64,000 bases of DNA from Phanerochaete sordida (taxonomy: Eukaryota > Basidiomycota > Agaricomycetes > Polyporales > Phanerochaetaceae): positions 434,001 to 498,000 of the forward strand of contig BPQB01000003.1 in NCBI GenBank assembly GCA_019973155.2, given 5' to 3'. This document shows positions 49,381 through 60,524 of the stretch, one piece after another (within the stretch, counting starts at the first letter, position 1; the number at the start of each line of letters is the position of its first letter). Made by a program: the position numbers and the translations under genes. Below the pieces are notes generated by a model, which did no database searches, was not told the origin of the DNA, and saw only the letters and a program-made list of their open reading frames with translations.

Positions 49381-52282
49381 ATGCCACAGCCCAGCGATCT
49401 CGATATTCAGCCACTCATTCCAGAGAGTCGGCCCTCGGCGCCATCGTTGGCACCTTCTGAAGAGCGGTCTGTGGGCGCTGGACAGATGGTACGTGTCATG
49501 TACACATACTTGTATCCATATGCCAATTACATAGTAATTCAGCCTCAGAGCACTGGCGGTGATAACCGCAATGCCCCCGGGACACACGGTCCAGCAAACT
49601 GGCAAACGTTGGACAACATTGCACGTCGAGAGGCCGAACATATGGTCGACAGATATAAAGAAAACATTGACACGTTGCTGGTTTTCGTGAGTAGTCCTAT
49701 TCTCAATACTTACATTTCACAAACAAGCAATCACAGGCAGGCCTGTATTCGGCGGTCCTATCAGCATTCAACATTGAGACTTATACCTCCCTTCAAGTCG
49801 ACCCACACGATCGTATAATCCACCTGTTAGAACGCATTGCGGTTCAGACTCAGAGCTACACCATCACTTCCGGCACACTTAACTCTACCTTTCCGTCTCC
49901 ACCTCCACTTCCTGACTTTGCTCCACCACTTTGGGCCATGCGCGTCAATGGCCTCTGGTTTGCGAGCCTCATCATCAGTCTCGCAGCGGTGTCGCTGGGC
50001 ATAACAGTCAGAGGGTGGCTGCAAGAGTACCTCACGTTCGACGGTCCGAACCCGCAGGAGCGTTTGCGGGCTCGTAAATACCGAGCTGGCATGCTCAACA
50101 AGTGGAAGGTCTTTGAAATCGCTGATACATTGCCTGTGCTACTGCAAATTTCCCTCGGCCTCTTCCTCATTGGCTTGTGCCTTTTCACTGCATCACTCGA
50201 CGGTCCCATGGGTCTCACCACTACTCCCCTGGTATCCAGCTGGGCGTTCTTTTTGATCGCTACCACTCTATCACCCATCTTCTTCCCGACGTGCCCCTAC
50301 AAGATGCCATTAGTGATGTCAACAATGAGATTCATGCGTGTGCATGTCGGAATGAAGGCCCGTGGGGGGATTTCCTTCGCGCTCGCGCATATGACAAGAG
50401 TGGCCAGGAAATTCTGGATGCAAGAACATCGGCTCGCCGTCGACGATATAGGCGACCATGACATCCTACTATCCGTTGACTCCCTCATGGCCGACGACAG
50501 TTTGCTTCCAGTGATCTGGGGCGCGTTCAAGCAGCGCGCCGATCCTTCGCAGCTGCTGGAATTTATCATTGCGCTTATCATCAATCGAATCGGCACTGAG
50601 GGCAACTGCCTCCGCTTGCCCCGGCTGTTGATGATTCCCGACCTGTCCTCGATACCACGGCAGACATGGAACACTTTCATGGAGATGCTTGTAGAGGTTG
50701 TCAACAGCCACGGCGGCGAAGAACCCTTGATTCTATCCACCCATGACTGGCTGCACAAGACGATGCTGCTCCTGATCTCAAGCTCTCCATATCCCCTCCC
50801 CAAGCCATCTCTTGAGTGCTTGGCTAACTTCCTTGACATCCCTCTGGCGGACTGGAGTGTGGTAGCCAGGTCCATGATTGCGTGGATGGCACCAAAATCC
50901 CCGGGAGAGCAGGTCATGTTTCATCCCCTCTACTCTCGACTCCTCCCGCTATATGACACCCCCGAACTACAAAACAGGGCGAGCCTGTATCCCATAAACA
51001 TCATATATGCAATCGCGTTGTGTCCTTATGCCTCCCAATCCTCAGATACTATGGGGAGTGTAGACAGCCTATATGCGTTGTTGACACAGGAACCGGCTAT
51101 CTTCAACAACGCGAACGCACAACCAATCCTCGCGGACATGTGGAAGCTCAACCTGGCGGCGATCGATTATGCTCCCTCTGCAGAAGGTGCAGACGAATCG
51201 TTCGCGATTCTACTCGCATATGCGAATCAGATGGCTAAACAACGAGATGCCTTGACGGTGCTCAGTGCGGCGTGGGAAACAAGTCAATGGCACCATCGAG
51301 CACTACATTGCATCCTACGGCTGCCCGAAAGTCAGTTGGAAGCCGGACCGCCGCGCGACGCATTGCTTCAGCTCGGCCTTGAAGCATTCTTAGCGAGTGC
51401 GAGTACGTAGTATATTTCTTACAAGTTATAAACCTGTCGCTAATGTGACTCACAGAGCGGAGCACAATGATATGCCACTCTATAGAGGTCGCCGACGCGA
51501 TCAACAGAGAAAGATACGATTTAACCTCTACCGCAATCGACACGATCCGATTCTGCGCACTTCATCTCCGTATTTATACCAACAACGTTACGATACTGCA
51601 GCAGAGCTCGCAGCGTAATGTCGGACTGCTCGATGCGCAGGTTGACGCGGACCTTTGGGCGACCCTTTGGGATAAAACTGCCGATGCCATATATCGTTAC
51701 CGGCAGACCGAGTCGTGGACACGGACGAAGCAGACCCACTGGACCAACGGTCTGCCACCCATCCTTCCTGTTGAGATACTCAACGATGACCGCCGCCTCG
51801 CTGGCGAATGTCTTACCTCCATCGAGTCGTACGGCAGGGACACAGATAGCATGGAGCGCGGACAGGCCATCCCAGACAAGCTCGTCTCCGCGCTCGGATG
51901 CTTTGTCCTTCCGGAGGATGTACCAAAATACCCACAACTTGCGCAGCTACGGGAGCAGGAACAATCCGGAGCGGATTCTGCAGAGGTTGCCGAGCAAGTG
52001 GATTCAGATCCCCACACGCGACCCATGTCGGAAGCCAGACCAGTTCCAGGCCGCTCGCAATCGTCGCCGTCGCTGCGGTCAGAGGAGCCGTGTCAGGAGT
52101 ATAGTCTGGAATCACCAGAGAGCAGTACACCTATGCATGAAGTGATTGAAGCGACTGGGCAAACCATGACCGCTGCCATAGGGGTAGCCGACGCAGAGGA
52201 GAACGCTACCGGTAGGAATCTGCCACGCGGCAACGACACCATCTCTGCTTCCATGTCCAGCCCGGGGCAAGAAGTCAAATAG
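49381..52282 (+). CDS. DUF6535 domain-containing membrane protein
   Basis: Member of a family of unknown function that is expanded in mushroom-forming fungi. After a short disordered start (MPQPSDLDIQPLIPE), the domain opens with ANWQTLDNIARREAEHMVDR and the membrane segment LLVFAGLYSAVLSAFNIETY. A luminal loop is followed by LWFASLIISLAAVSLGITVR, LLQISLGLFLIGLCLFTASL and VSSWAFFLIATTLSPIFFP, giving four membrane helices. A large C-terminal region of about 650 residues is soluble and helical, with a Ser/Glu-rich acidic end. Introns are at about 49490-49546, 49688-49736 and 51404-51455. The stop is TAG at 52280-52282. No biochemical role can be assigned. Confidence 0.85.
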
Positions 52283-52971
52283 ACAAGCGAGGTGGGATAT
52301 AGCACAGGTATGCCTGGATGGATAGGTGGTGAAAAGACAGGGCGCGGCGAGGGAGTGTGGAAATCAAGAATATTCTCGTAACGACGGGCGTGCCCACCGC
52401 GCTCGTGTATACTTGGTTCTGTTATTCAGGCGTCCACAGTTGCTCTTTCGCGATATATATGGAGATTCTACTGGATGATAGGATCAGAGCAGCGACAAAA
52501 TTTGTACAGTGAGAGACCGTAGTTGGATCTCTCAAGCCGTCAGAAACTGGGTACCAGCACCATGACGCAGGTCGGGGCGTCGTAAGGCACGCACCGCGTT
52601 GATTAATATAGTGACATCTTCTGGCTGGCAAAAGAATAAGATCGCTCGCGGACTCGGTCTTCGACCTGGAGGGTAGTAATCAGTACTCAGTGACAGTGCA
52701 TGATGAATGTAGTACGCGCTCACTGCTGCCCGCCGTAAATCCGCGCCAGAGTATTGGCTCCCGATCTTCCACGTGGGGGGAACGATCATGCTCTGGGTGT
52801 ATTCACATGCGTCGACGACGCTCGGTGCCAGAATCCAACAGCAGAGATCTGTTCTCTGGTCCGCAGACTCCGTGCACCACTGCTCTCTCCCGCTCACATC
52901 GCAGTCGATGCCCCGCCCCCTCACGTAGCCGTCTAGACCACCACTCTCCAACGACGACAGCAGCCTAGACG
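52283..52971. other. Intergenic region upstream of PXA1-type transporter
   Basis: About 690 bases; no gene seen. Holds the DUF6535 3' flank and the ABC transporter promoter. Confidence 0.6.
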
Positions 52972-55811
52972 ATGCCGCTGTCCCTGCCAGCACAGCTGCG
53001 CCCGAGCAAGCAGTCTCTCGCAGCCGCCGCTGCGGCGTACGGACGGCACCGACCACTCGTGCAGAAAGCCCTCACAGGAGCCTTCGTCGTCTACGTTCTC
53101 TCTGCGACACATCATGGCCTCTTTGGGCGGGCTGGCGCGCCTCCGCCGCCCGCAAAGACCAGAGGAAAGGGCAAGGGCAAGGCGGAGGAAGAGGGCAAAC
53201 GGCCGCGGGTCGCGGTGCGTCGTTAGTCGCAGCGGCGGGCGACCCTGAACGCTGACGTAGCGGGACTGCTGCAGGTCGACGCCGTGTTCTACCAACGCCT
53301 GAGCGCGATCCTGCGCATCGTCATCCCGGGCATCCGCTCGAAGGAGGCGCTGCTGCTCTGCATGCACTCGAGCCTGCTCATCTTCCGCACCGTCATCTCG
53401 CTCTACGTCGCCGCGCTCGACGGCCGGTGCGTCATCTCCCTTGTGTGCGTGGCGCGCGCGACCCTGACGCTGCACCAGGATCGTGGCGTCGCTCGTCCGC
53501 GTACAACCTGTGCCCTTTCTCCTGAACATCCTCAAGTGGCTCCTCGTCGCGATCCCCGCGACGTGGACAAACAGCTGGCTCAGCTTCGTGCAGAGCAAGC
53601 TCGCGCTCGCGTACCGCACGCGCCTCACAAATGAGATCATGACGCAGTACCTCGGCGACGAGCAGACGAACGACAAGATATTCTACAAGCTAGGTGCGCT
53701 GTGCTGGCCATCCCTCCTGCTCGACACGCTCACCATACGCCCCCAGCAAACCTCGACGACCGTATCAAGAACCCCGACCAGTAGGTCCCCCACGTGCCCT
53801 CGCTACCGCAACGCTAAGGAACGTGCAGGATGATAACGCATGACATCCAACGCTTCTCGAACCATTTAGCAGCAATCTACTCGAACCTCGCCAAACCCAT
53901 CCTAGACGTAATCCTGTACAACTATCAGCTCTCGCGTAACGTCGGCGCCGAGGGCCTCGTCCTGCTGACCATCCTCGTGCAGTCCTCCGCCGCACTGCGT
54001 ACGTCCCCCCGCCCTCCCGTCCCTGCCTCTCACGAACCCCGCCCGCAGTGAAGGCGCTGACGCCGGCATTCGGCCAGTACGCGGCGCAGAGCGCGCAGCT
54101 CGCGGGCGCGCTGCGGCACACGCACTCGCGGCTCGCCGAGTTCTCCGAGGAGGTCGCGTTCCTCGGCGGCGAGGCGACCGAGCACGCGCTGCTCGAGCGC
54201 GAGTTCGCCGGCGTGCTCATGCACGAGCGCCTTGTCCTCGACCGCCGCTGGTGGCACGGCTGCGTCGAGGAGGGCATCGTCAAGTGGCTCTGGGGCAGCT
54301 TCGGGGTGCGTCCGCGCCGCGCTTCGCGTGTTGAAGCGTGTGGGCTGATGGTGTCCAGCTCTGTATCTGCGCGATCCCCGCGTTCTTCAAGCTGCCGGGC
54401 GTGAACAGCTTCGACTTGGGCAGCCGGACGGAAGGTGCGCGCTGCCTGCCCCTCGCCCGTGAGCCGGTGCTGATATTCAGGCAGGCTTCGTCACGAACCG
54501 GCGGCTCCTGCTGTCCTCTTCCGACGCGTTCGGGCGCGTGATGTACTCGTACAAGGACCTCTCCGAGCTCGCGGGCTACACGGCGCGCGTGTCGCTGCTC
54601 ATGGAGACCATGGCGGACGTGAAGAAGGGAAAATTCGACAAAGCGCTCGTCAGCAGCGCGAGCACCGACGAGAACGCCAAGAGTGAGTACGCCTTATGGT
54701 TTCAGGTGGAACGGGGCTGATGGTGTTGGTTGCAGTCTTGAAGGGACGCGGTCAGGTCGTCGAGTCGGACGAGATCGAGTTCCAGAACGTGCCGATCGTC
54801 ACGCCGAATGGCGATGTGCTCGTGAAGAGCTTGAGCTTCTATGTCAAGCCTGGGGTAAGTCAACGTCCCTGTCACTCGGAAGTGCTAATCACCGATGGAC
54901 CACAGCAACACCTGCTCATTGTCGGGCCGAACGGCTGCGGCAAGTCTTCCCTCTTCCGCATCTTGGGCGGCCTCTGGCCCGTATACGGTACGCCACCCGC
55001 TTCTCCAGTCCCGCCACCCGCTAATTGCACCTCTTGCAGGCGGCGTCGTGCGCAAGCCGCCCGCGTCGCAGTTCATCCTGATCCCGCAGCGCCCGTACCT
55101 CTGCCTCGGCACGCTGCGCGACCAGATCATCTACCCGCACAACGCGGCGGACATGGCCGCGCGCGGCGTGTCCGACGCGGACCTGCTCGCGGTGCTCGCG
55201 CGCGTGCACCTCGCGCACATCGTCGAGCGCGAGGGCGGCTGGGACGCCGCGCGCGAGTGGCGCGAGGCGCTCAGCGGCGGCGACCAGCAGAAGATCGCGT
55301 GGGCGCGGCTGTTCTACCACCGGCCCAAGGTGCGTCTTGCCCGCGGATGCGTTTTTGGGAGGGGTGCTGATGGACGGCGCAGTACGCGGTGCTCGACGAG
55401 GCGACGTCGCTCGTGCCGGTCGAGATGGAGGCGCTCATGATGCAGCACGCGGGCGAGCTCGACATCACGCTGCTCACGGTGTCGCACCGGCCGTCGCTGT
55501 GGAAGTACCACGCGATGATCCTGCAGTACGACGGGCAGGGCGGATACGTGTTGTGCGTCTGTTTTTGTGGCTGCGCGGTGGATGACGCTGATTCCCCTCC
55601 CCCTGGTAGCACGAAGCTCGACGCGGAGAGGCGGCTCGCGCTGCAGCAGGAGAAGGAGGCGCTCGAGGCGAAGCTGCTCGAAGTGTGAGTGCTCTCCGTC
55701 TGCGCTGTGTCTGTCTCAGGCTTATGATTGCTGGATGGCTCTTGCAGTCCGAAGATGCGCGCACGGCTGCAGGAGCTGAGGGCTGCAGCGGAGGCCGAAA
55801 TGCGCAACTGA
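52972..55811 (+). CDS. Peroxisomal ABC half-transporter, ABCD family (PXA1/PXA2-type)
   Basis: Imports long-chain acyl-CoA into peroxisomes for beta-oxidation as a dimer of half-transporters. The N-terminus ([16 protein letters not shown]) leads to a membrane domain with [34 protein letters not shown] and [20 protein letters not shown]. The ABCD signature loop [20 protein letters not shown] follows. The nucleotide-binding domain has Walker [10 protein letters not shown], a Q-loop in [20 protein letters not shown], the ABC signature [20 protein letters not shown], Walker B with catalytic Glu in YAVLDEATS, and the switch His in [15 protein letters not shown] coiled-coil tail ends EAEMRN before TGA at 55809-55811. 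About a dozen short introns. One half-transporter only; whether it is PXA1 or PXA2 cannot be decided. Confidence 0.92.
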
Positions 55812-55949
55812 TATAATGACTGTGATGCTTTCATGAATCTGGACGATACCCGGGCCTTGAATGGATGCTGATGTGTGCAGCTTTTCTTATCGTTGAGTAT
55901 GTTGTCGAAAGATGGCGTCGGTGACTGCACGGCGACCCGCAAAAGCTCA

Positions 55950-56265
55950 CAAATGTTGTGATCAAGCTGATCGGTGTGCATTCCAAGTTACAGACAAAGT
56001 ACACAGGGCGGAGAGACCGCAGACACTGACAGTAATGTCAGGATAGCGAGGAGATCACAAAGGAATGGCAGGCTCGACGACAGCGTGGTACTGCAAAGGG
56101 TGTTGTACAATCCAGAGAGGCAACAATGTACGGGCTTATTAGAGACTTGCTGATCTCAGCAAGGGCTCGGTAAGTGCTCTAGCCGTGCTTGTAGAGGAGA
56201 ATGACTGCTTACCGGAACGAGGAGTTCGTTATTGGGGAAAGGGGAGAGAAAACCAGAAAGGTCCT
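55950..56265 (-). repeat. Gene-less relic unit of the tandem array (3' flank only)
   Basis: Diverged copy of the sequence that follows the array genes at 56720-57040 and 59580-59905. Shared blocks include GATCAAGCTGATCGGTG, AAGTACACAG, GTCAGGATAGCG, GTGTTGTACAATCCAGAG and GAGAATGACTGCTTAC. On the minus strand it keeps both ends of the 58-base 3'UTR intron (56155-56212). Similarity stops at about 56265, at the position matching the splice acceptor just after the stop codon, and the DNA then jumps to far-upstream spacer sequence. The coding sequence and promoter are missing. Confidence 0.7.
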
Positions 56266-56274
56266 GGTTGCTTC

Positions 56275-56700
56275 GCATCGTGGCGTGTTCTGGCTACGCG
56301 CCTATCTCTGTCGTGTACGGGTAGGTAACGGGACTCGGGGGTGAACCAAAGTATAGCTGGAGACCCTATCGGCGGTGCACTTGAATCAGTGTTGGATGGG
56401 ATATGTTCTGATGCAATCGGGTCATCAACTGTAGCTCTAGCGTCACCATACAGTACTATGACAAGTTGGTAGGGCCGCCACCCCTCAGTGTCACTCTGGT
56501 TACAGATAAGCATGCTGGCATCGGTATATAAGCTTGAGGCGTTGCTCTTGTCTTTGGTAAATATTATATCGAAGGACGATCTCGGTGTGGAGATTGTTGG
56601 CTTAGGCAGATTCAAGTGACACGGTGCCAGTACTTAATGGCGCATCTCGAGCCTAGTACCAGTCGTGAAGCCTGGGTCGGCGACTACTCCCAATTATTAC
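56275..56700. repeat. Array spacer repeat, copy 1
   Basis: Shares ordered blocks with 59155-59560: CGTGGCGTGTTCTG, GTAGCTGGAGACCCTATCG, GATGCTGGCA, CTTAGGCAG, TTAAATAATGGCGC-type sequence and GCCGTGAAG. It forms the distal upstream part of each array unit. No open frame. Confidence 0.65.
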
Positions 56701-56719
56701 TGGTTTAGCTCGCAAGGGA

Positions 56720-57040
56720 CTGCAAAATTGTGATCAAGCAGATCGGTGTTCAATCCAAGCTACATACAAAGTACACAGAGCGAGCGACGAGGACGCATGG
56801 GCAAACAATGTGATGTCAGGATAGCGGGACATCAACAAGGAGTGGCGAACTCGACGGCGGTGGGTACTACAAAGAGTGTTGTACAATCCAGAGGGATAGA
56901 GGCGTTTGGGGTTTTTAAGATTTTCTGATCTAAGCAGGAGCTTTGTGAATCTCGCAGCTGTGCTTGGATCGGAGAATGACTGCTTACCCAGACGAAAACT
57001 TCATACATCGGGGGAAGGGGCTAGAGAGCTACAGAGGTCC
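56720..57040 (-). repeat. 3' flank of array gene A (repeat copy 2) with 3'UTR intron
   Basis: Second copy of the array 3' flank. On the minus strand it contains an intron at 56930-56987 (58 bases, GTAAGC...CTTAG). A further intron at 57040-57095 starts two bases after the stop codon of gene A. Confidence 0.65.
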
Positions 57041-57097
57041 TGATTGTGATTGGAGTAAATAGTAATTCTGAGCAGCATCGCATTCGCATTCTCACCT

Positions 57098-57490
57098 CTA
57101 GGAGCCCGTGACGTAGACGATGGTGGGCTTGTCGGAGTTGAACCTGACGTAGTGTTCACCAATGCTGAAAGTGTTGACGCGGTACGAGTCTCCGGTCTCG
57201 TCCCAGAAGTGGAAGTCGTAGGTCTGGTTGTTGGCGAAGGTGAGGCGGTAGTCGTAGAAGCTGCCGCTCTGCGTCGACAGGTTGTAGCGCTCGATGCCCG
57301 ACTTCACCATCTGGTCGCGCGGGAGGTCGATCCACGTGTTCGCGACCGACCATAGCACCGTCATGCCAAAGTCGGGGCCGTGACTATGCGGCTCGCCCAC
57401 GTCGTTGGCAGCCTTAACGGGCACGCCGATCTCGTACTCGATGCCCTTGCGAGAGGTGGCCCTCATCCACCGGATACCGTCGGAAGCCAT
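57098..57490 (-). CDS. Tandem-array protein A, small beta-rich protein of unknown function
   Basis: Single coding exon of 130 residues, starting MASDGIRWMRATSRKGIEYE and ending KPTIVYVTGS. It alternates short hydrophobic and aromatic stretches (FGMTVLWSVANTWIDLP, YDYRLTFANNQTYDFHFW) and ends with the conserved SIGEHYVRFNSDKP, as expected of a beta-sandwich. There is no signal peptide, no membrane segment and no Cys, so it is probably cytosolic. It is a paralogue of proteins B (59963-60364) and C (61993-62478). A 5'UTR intron lies at 57498-57554 and two 3'UTR introns at 57040-57095 and 56930-56987. I do not recognise the family; a lectin or immunomodulatory-type fold is conceivable but unsupported. 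Confidence 0.82.
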   Translation of the reverse strand: MASDGIRWMRATSRKGIEYEIGVPVKAANDVGEPHSHGPDFGMTVLWSVANTWIDLPRDQMVKSGIERYNLSTQSGSFYDYRLTFANNQTYDFHFWDETGDSYRVNTFSIGEHYVRFNSDKPTIVYVTGS

Positions 57491-57632
57491 TGTAGATCTG
57501 CGTGCAACGGTCAGCAAGGAGTGCGCATTATCATGAAAGGTGCGGTGGGCTTACGGTGAAGATTCTTTGTTGGAGAGGCTGGATAGGAGGGTGTACTGGA
57601 AGACACTGAAGGAAGGTGGTGAGACGTCGAGG

Positions 57633-57641
57633 CCTTTTATA
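57633..57641 (-). promoter_or_regulatory. TATA box of array gene A
   Basis: TATAAAAGG on the minus strand, 143 bases before the ATG. The same element stands at a similar distance before gene B. Confidence 0.6.
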
Positions 57642-59150
57642 CAAGGTTCTCCAGATAATTGACTCACTATGTGCTGCAATGCCGGCACCTACTGCAGGCT
57701 GTGAAGCAATACCCCGCCTCTCGAGTTACGGCAGGACTTACCTTCCGACGACAGAACGAACGAACGAGACTCCAGCTGCCAGGTCGACAGGAATTTCTGT
57801 GAAATATGGAGCATAGCGTTGCACTCTTCTGCCAAGGGTCCATAACAAATGCCAACTAAAAAAAAACAAGCCAAGCCAACGTGGATTTGGTCCAGAGTAC
57901 CGTATCCAGTATGTTTGGCAGGTCTCCGGGGTGCGTGAGATACGATGATGACGCACGTTCTTCCTCAGCCCTGACAAAAACAAATCAGGGACGATGTTAC
58001 CAAGCAATAATGGTGGTGTCCGCGCTGTAATCTGGCAGCAGCTGGACAATTCGCTTGCATGTAGCAATAATGGGTCGAGCGTGGGATATACACCATGAGG
58101 GTAAGAAGTAGGTATCGCATGGATAACAAAATGACTGTCACACCAGCAAGGGATGCTCAGTTGAAGTGGCATCGAGTCGCGTTGCGCCACACCGTTGATG
58201 AGCCTCACCCTCAATTCCTTCTGCAGCGAAGTTCAGTACCATGCAACGCGGTACAGATGACACCGATCATAGTCAGGGACAGCCAGCACGCACCGTGATA
58301 CGTGGACCACAGTTGTAGTCTCGCAAGAGCGGTCCTTTTGCCGTCTCAGTTGTATGTACGGAGAAGCTACGTGTTCAAGTGGGGCCGATAGCCTGCGACT
58401 AGAGCTCGAGCTGTAAAACTCAAGGAATCAGATGTATTGTCCGGTATCCTGTGTAGCTGCAAACGAAAGGCTCCCATGCTTTCTCAGGGCGGCTCCTGAG
58501 GAATGCTAGCCTAGCGGTGTCAAGAAATCGGGATGCCGCCGGTCGTTCCTGAACGTCGCCGAAAAGCTTTTGGCTCGAAATTCACACCGCTGATGAGCAC
58601 TCCCTTCGGATTCCCCTCGACAAGGATGGCCAAGGCGGTGTAACGCGGCGAGCATAGCATTGCTTGGTGGGGTCAAGACATTCGCGTCTCAGTTGACGTT
58701 GAACTCGCACCGATTACATCCGCCAACCGCCCGCCAGTAGACAGTGTGTCCGGTCGGAGCGCCGCACGAACCGCTATGGCTACCGCACAGCACCATTCGC
58801 AGCACGGTTGTGCACTTGCCGAGCAACAGTGGTAGCCTGAACGAAATCGCCCACGAGTTAGCTGCCAGGACGGTAAAGCAGCAGGTGCTTCAAAGGCGCC
58901 AAACATCGTCCCAGACAAAACTCTATGAAGCCTGCTCAGGGTTCCGAGTCCCGTGTATCTGTAGTGGACGTGTCGCGCGTATGAATCCAAGCTGACGAAC
59001 GGTCAGCTGGCTTTTCCACTAAGCTCACTGATTCTGCAGCCACCACTAGCTTGTGTGACTTCGGCTGCAAGTCGCCTGAGAGAATTGTCAAGGACAAGCC
59101 AGCGCGAGATCGCGGACGACGTTGGGAACAAGGTTCGAAGCGCTGGAAAG
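57642..59150. other. Upstream spacer of array gene A
   Basis: About 1.5 kb with no gene. Parts match the region upstream of gene B: GACGCACGTTC...AGCCCTGACA, CACCGATCATAGTC and TCGCAAGAGCG recur near 60810-60840, 61140 and 61262. Near 58500 and 61410 both share a GAGGAATxCT...CTAGCG block. This supports duplication of whole units of about 2.9 kb. Confidence 0.6.
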
Positions 59151-59560
59151 CTTCCACATCGACGTGGCGTGTTCTGTATGCGCGCCTGCTAGAGTCGCCG
59201 TCGTGCCAGAAGGGTAACGGGAACAAGTTGGACCAGGGAGTAGCTGGAGACCCTATCGACAATGTATTGAAATGAGTGTTACATAGGAGATGTTCCTATA
59301 CAGTCGAGCGATCCTGTTGCTCCGGCGACTACCGTACTGGGTCCTAAGTACGAAAGCTTACATAATGTACGATTGATGTACGATGTAATTTGCAGGTAGT
59401 AACGATGCTGGCAGTTGGTTTCACGGAATATTATCTTGGAGGGCGGTATCAGTGAGGTTGTAGCCTTAGGCAGTTCGATGCAGGGCCTTAAATAATGGCG
59501 CGTCTCGAACACAGCCGTGAAGTCCGCGACTACCGCTGGTCAATTAAATATCACCGCAGT
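59150..59560. repeat. Array spacer repeat, copy 2
   Basis: Counterpart of 56275-56700, with the same ordered blocks and more base changes. No open frame. Confidence 0.65.
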
Positions 59561-59564
59561 TCCC

Positions 59565-59575
59565 GGGGGGGGGGG
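59565..59575. repeat. Homopolymer run of 11 G
   Basis: An 11-base G run next to the array 3' flank copy 3. Its length may be unreliable in assembly. Confidence 0.8.
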
Positions 59576-59579
59576 CTGT

Positions 59580-59905
59580 AAGAGCTGTGATTCAGCAGAT
59601 CGGCGTTCATTCCAAGCTAGGTGAAAAGTACACAGAACGAGAGACGAGGACGCATGGGCAGATGATGTGAGATCAAGATAGCGGGACATCAGATGAGAGT
59701 GGCGAACTCGACGGCAGTGGGTACTACAGGGGACGGTGTTGTACAATTCAAAGACAAAAATGTATGCGGTTTTCAAGATTTTCGGATCTAAACAAGAGCT
59801 GCGTCAGTCTCGTAGCTATGTTTGTATAAGAGAATAATTGCTTACACGGCCAGAGACTTCATTATGTAATCGGGGAATAGGACAGAAGATTTGTTTGAAA
59901 TCCTA
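59580..59905 (-). repeat. 3' flank of array gene B (repeat copy 3) with 3'UTR introns
   Basis: Third copy of the 3' flank. Minus-strand introns at 59788-59845 (58 bases) and 59903-59960 (58 bases) occupy the same places as in copy 2. The first begins two bases after the stop codon of gene B. Confidence 0.65.
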
Positions 59906-59962
59906 GATGTGGCTGTGGCATAAATAACGACCTCAAACCACTTGGAATACGAAAATTTACCT

Positions 59963-60364
59963 CTAGGAGCCCGTGACGTAGACGATGGTAGGCTTCTTGG
60001 AGTTGAACCTGAAGAAGTGCTCGCCGACGCTGTACGTGTTGACGCGGTACGAGTCGCCAGTTTCGTCGTGGAAGTGATAGTCGTAGGTCTGGTTGTTGAC
60101 GAAGCTGAAGCGGTAGTCGTAGACGCTGCCGCTCTGCGTCGACACGTTGACACGGTCGATCCCCGACATCTTCTCCTGGTCGCGCGGGAGGTCGACCCAC
60201 TTGTTCTCGACCGGCCACTGCACCTTCATGCCGAAGTCGTCGCCGTGACTCTGCGGCGCAGGCGCGTCTCCACCGGCGGCAGCGGCCTCGGCGCGCACGC
60301 CGATCTCGAACTCGACGCCCTTGCGGCTGGAGCCCTTCGTCCATTGGATTCCGTCGGATGCCAT
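59963..60364 (-). CDS. Tandem-array protein B, paralogue of A
   Basis: Single coding exon of 133 residues, MASDGIQWTKGSSRKGVEFE to KPTIVYVTGS. It aligns with protein A along its whole length with small gaps in the Ala/Gly loop after residue 24. Conserved blocks: FGMKVQWPVENKWVDLPRDQ, STQSGSVYDYRFSF, NNQTYDYHFHDETGDSYRVN, SVGEHFFRFNSKKP. A 5'UTR intron lies at 60372-60427, matching gene A. The second half is the better conserved, which suggests that selection acts on the protein. No signal peptide. Function unknown. Confidence 0.83.
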   Translation of the reverse strand: MASDGIQWTKGSSRKGVEFEIGVRAEAAAAGGDAPAPQSHGDDFGMKVQWPVENKWVDLPRDQEKMSGIDRVNVSTQSGSVYDYRFSFVNNQTYDYHFHDETGDSYRVNTYSVGEHFFRFNSKKPTIVYVTGS

Positions 60365-60514
60365 TGTAGATCTGTGCGTACCGTCAGCGAGTAGTTCATG
60401 CTATTGTGGAAGAAGTCGTGGGCTTACAGTGAAGATCCTTGTTGTTAGAGATGCTGAGCAAACTTGAATGTACTGCAGTGGAAGATACTGAGGGGAGGTG
60501 TCAAGTCGCGCACG

Positions 60515-60523
60515 TCTTTTATA
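60515..60523 (-). promoter_or_regulatory. TATA box of array gene B
   Basis: TATAAAAGA on the minus strand, about 150 bases before the ATG, in the same place as in gene A. Confidence 0.6.
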
Positions 60524-60524
60524 G

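Noticed and set aside
59565..59575. G11 run as a G-quadruplex candidate
   Set aside because: A single uninterrupted homopolymer without spaced G-tracts on either side; more likely slippage or assembly uncertainty.
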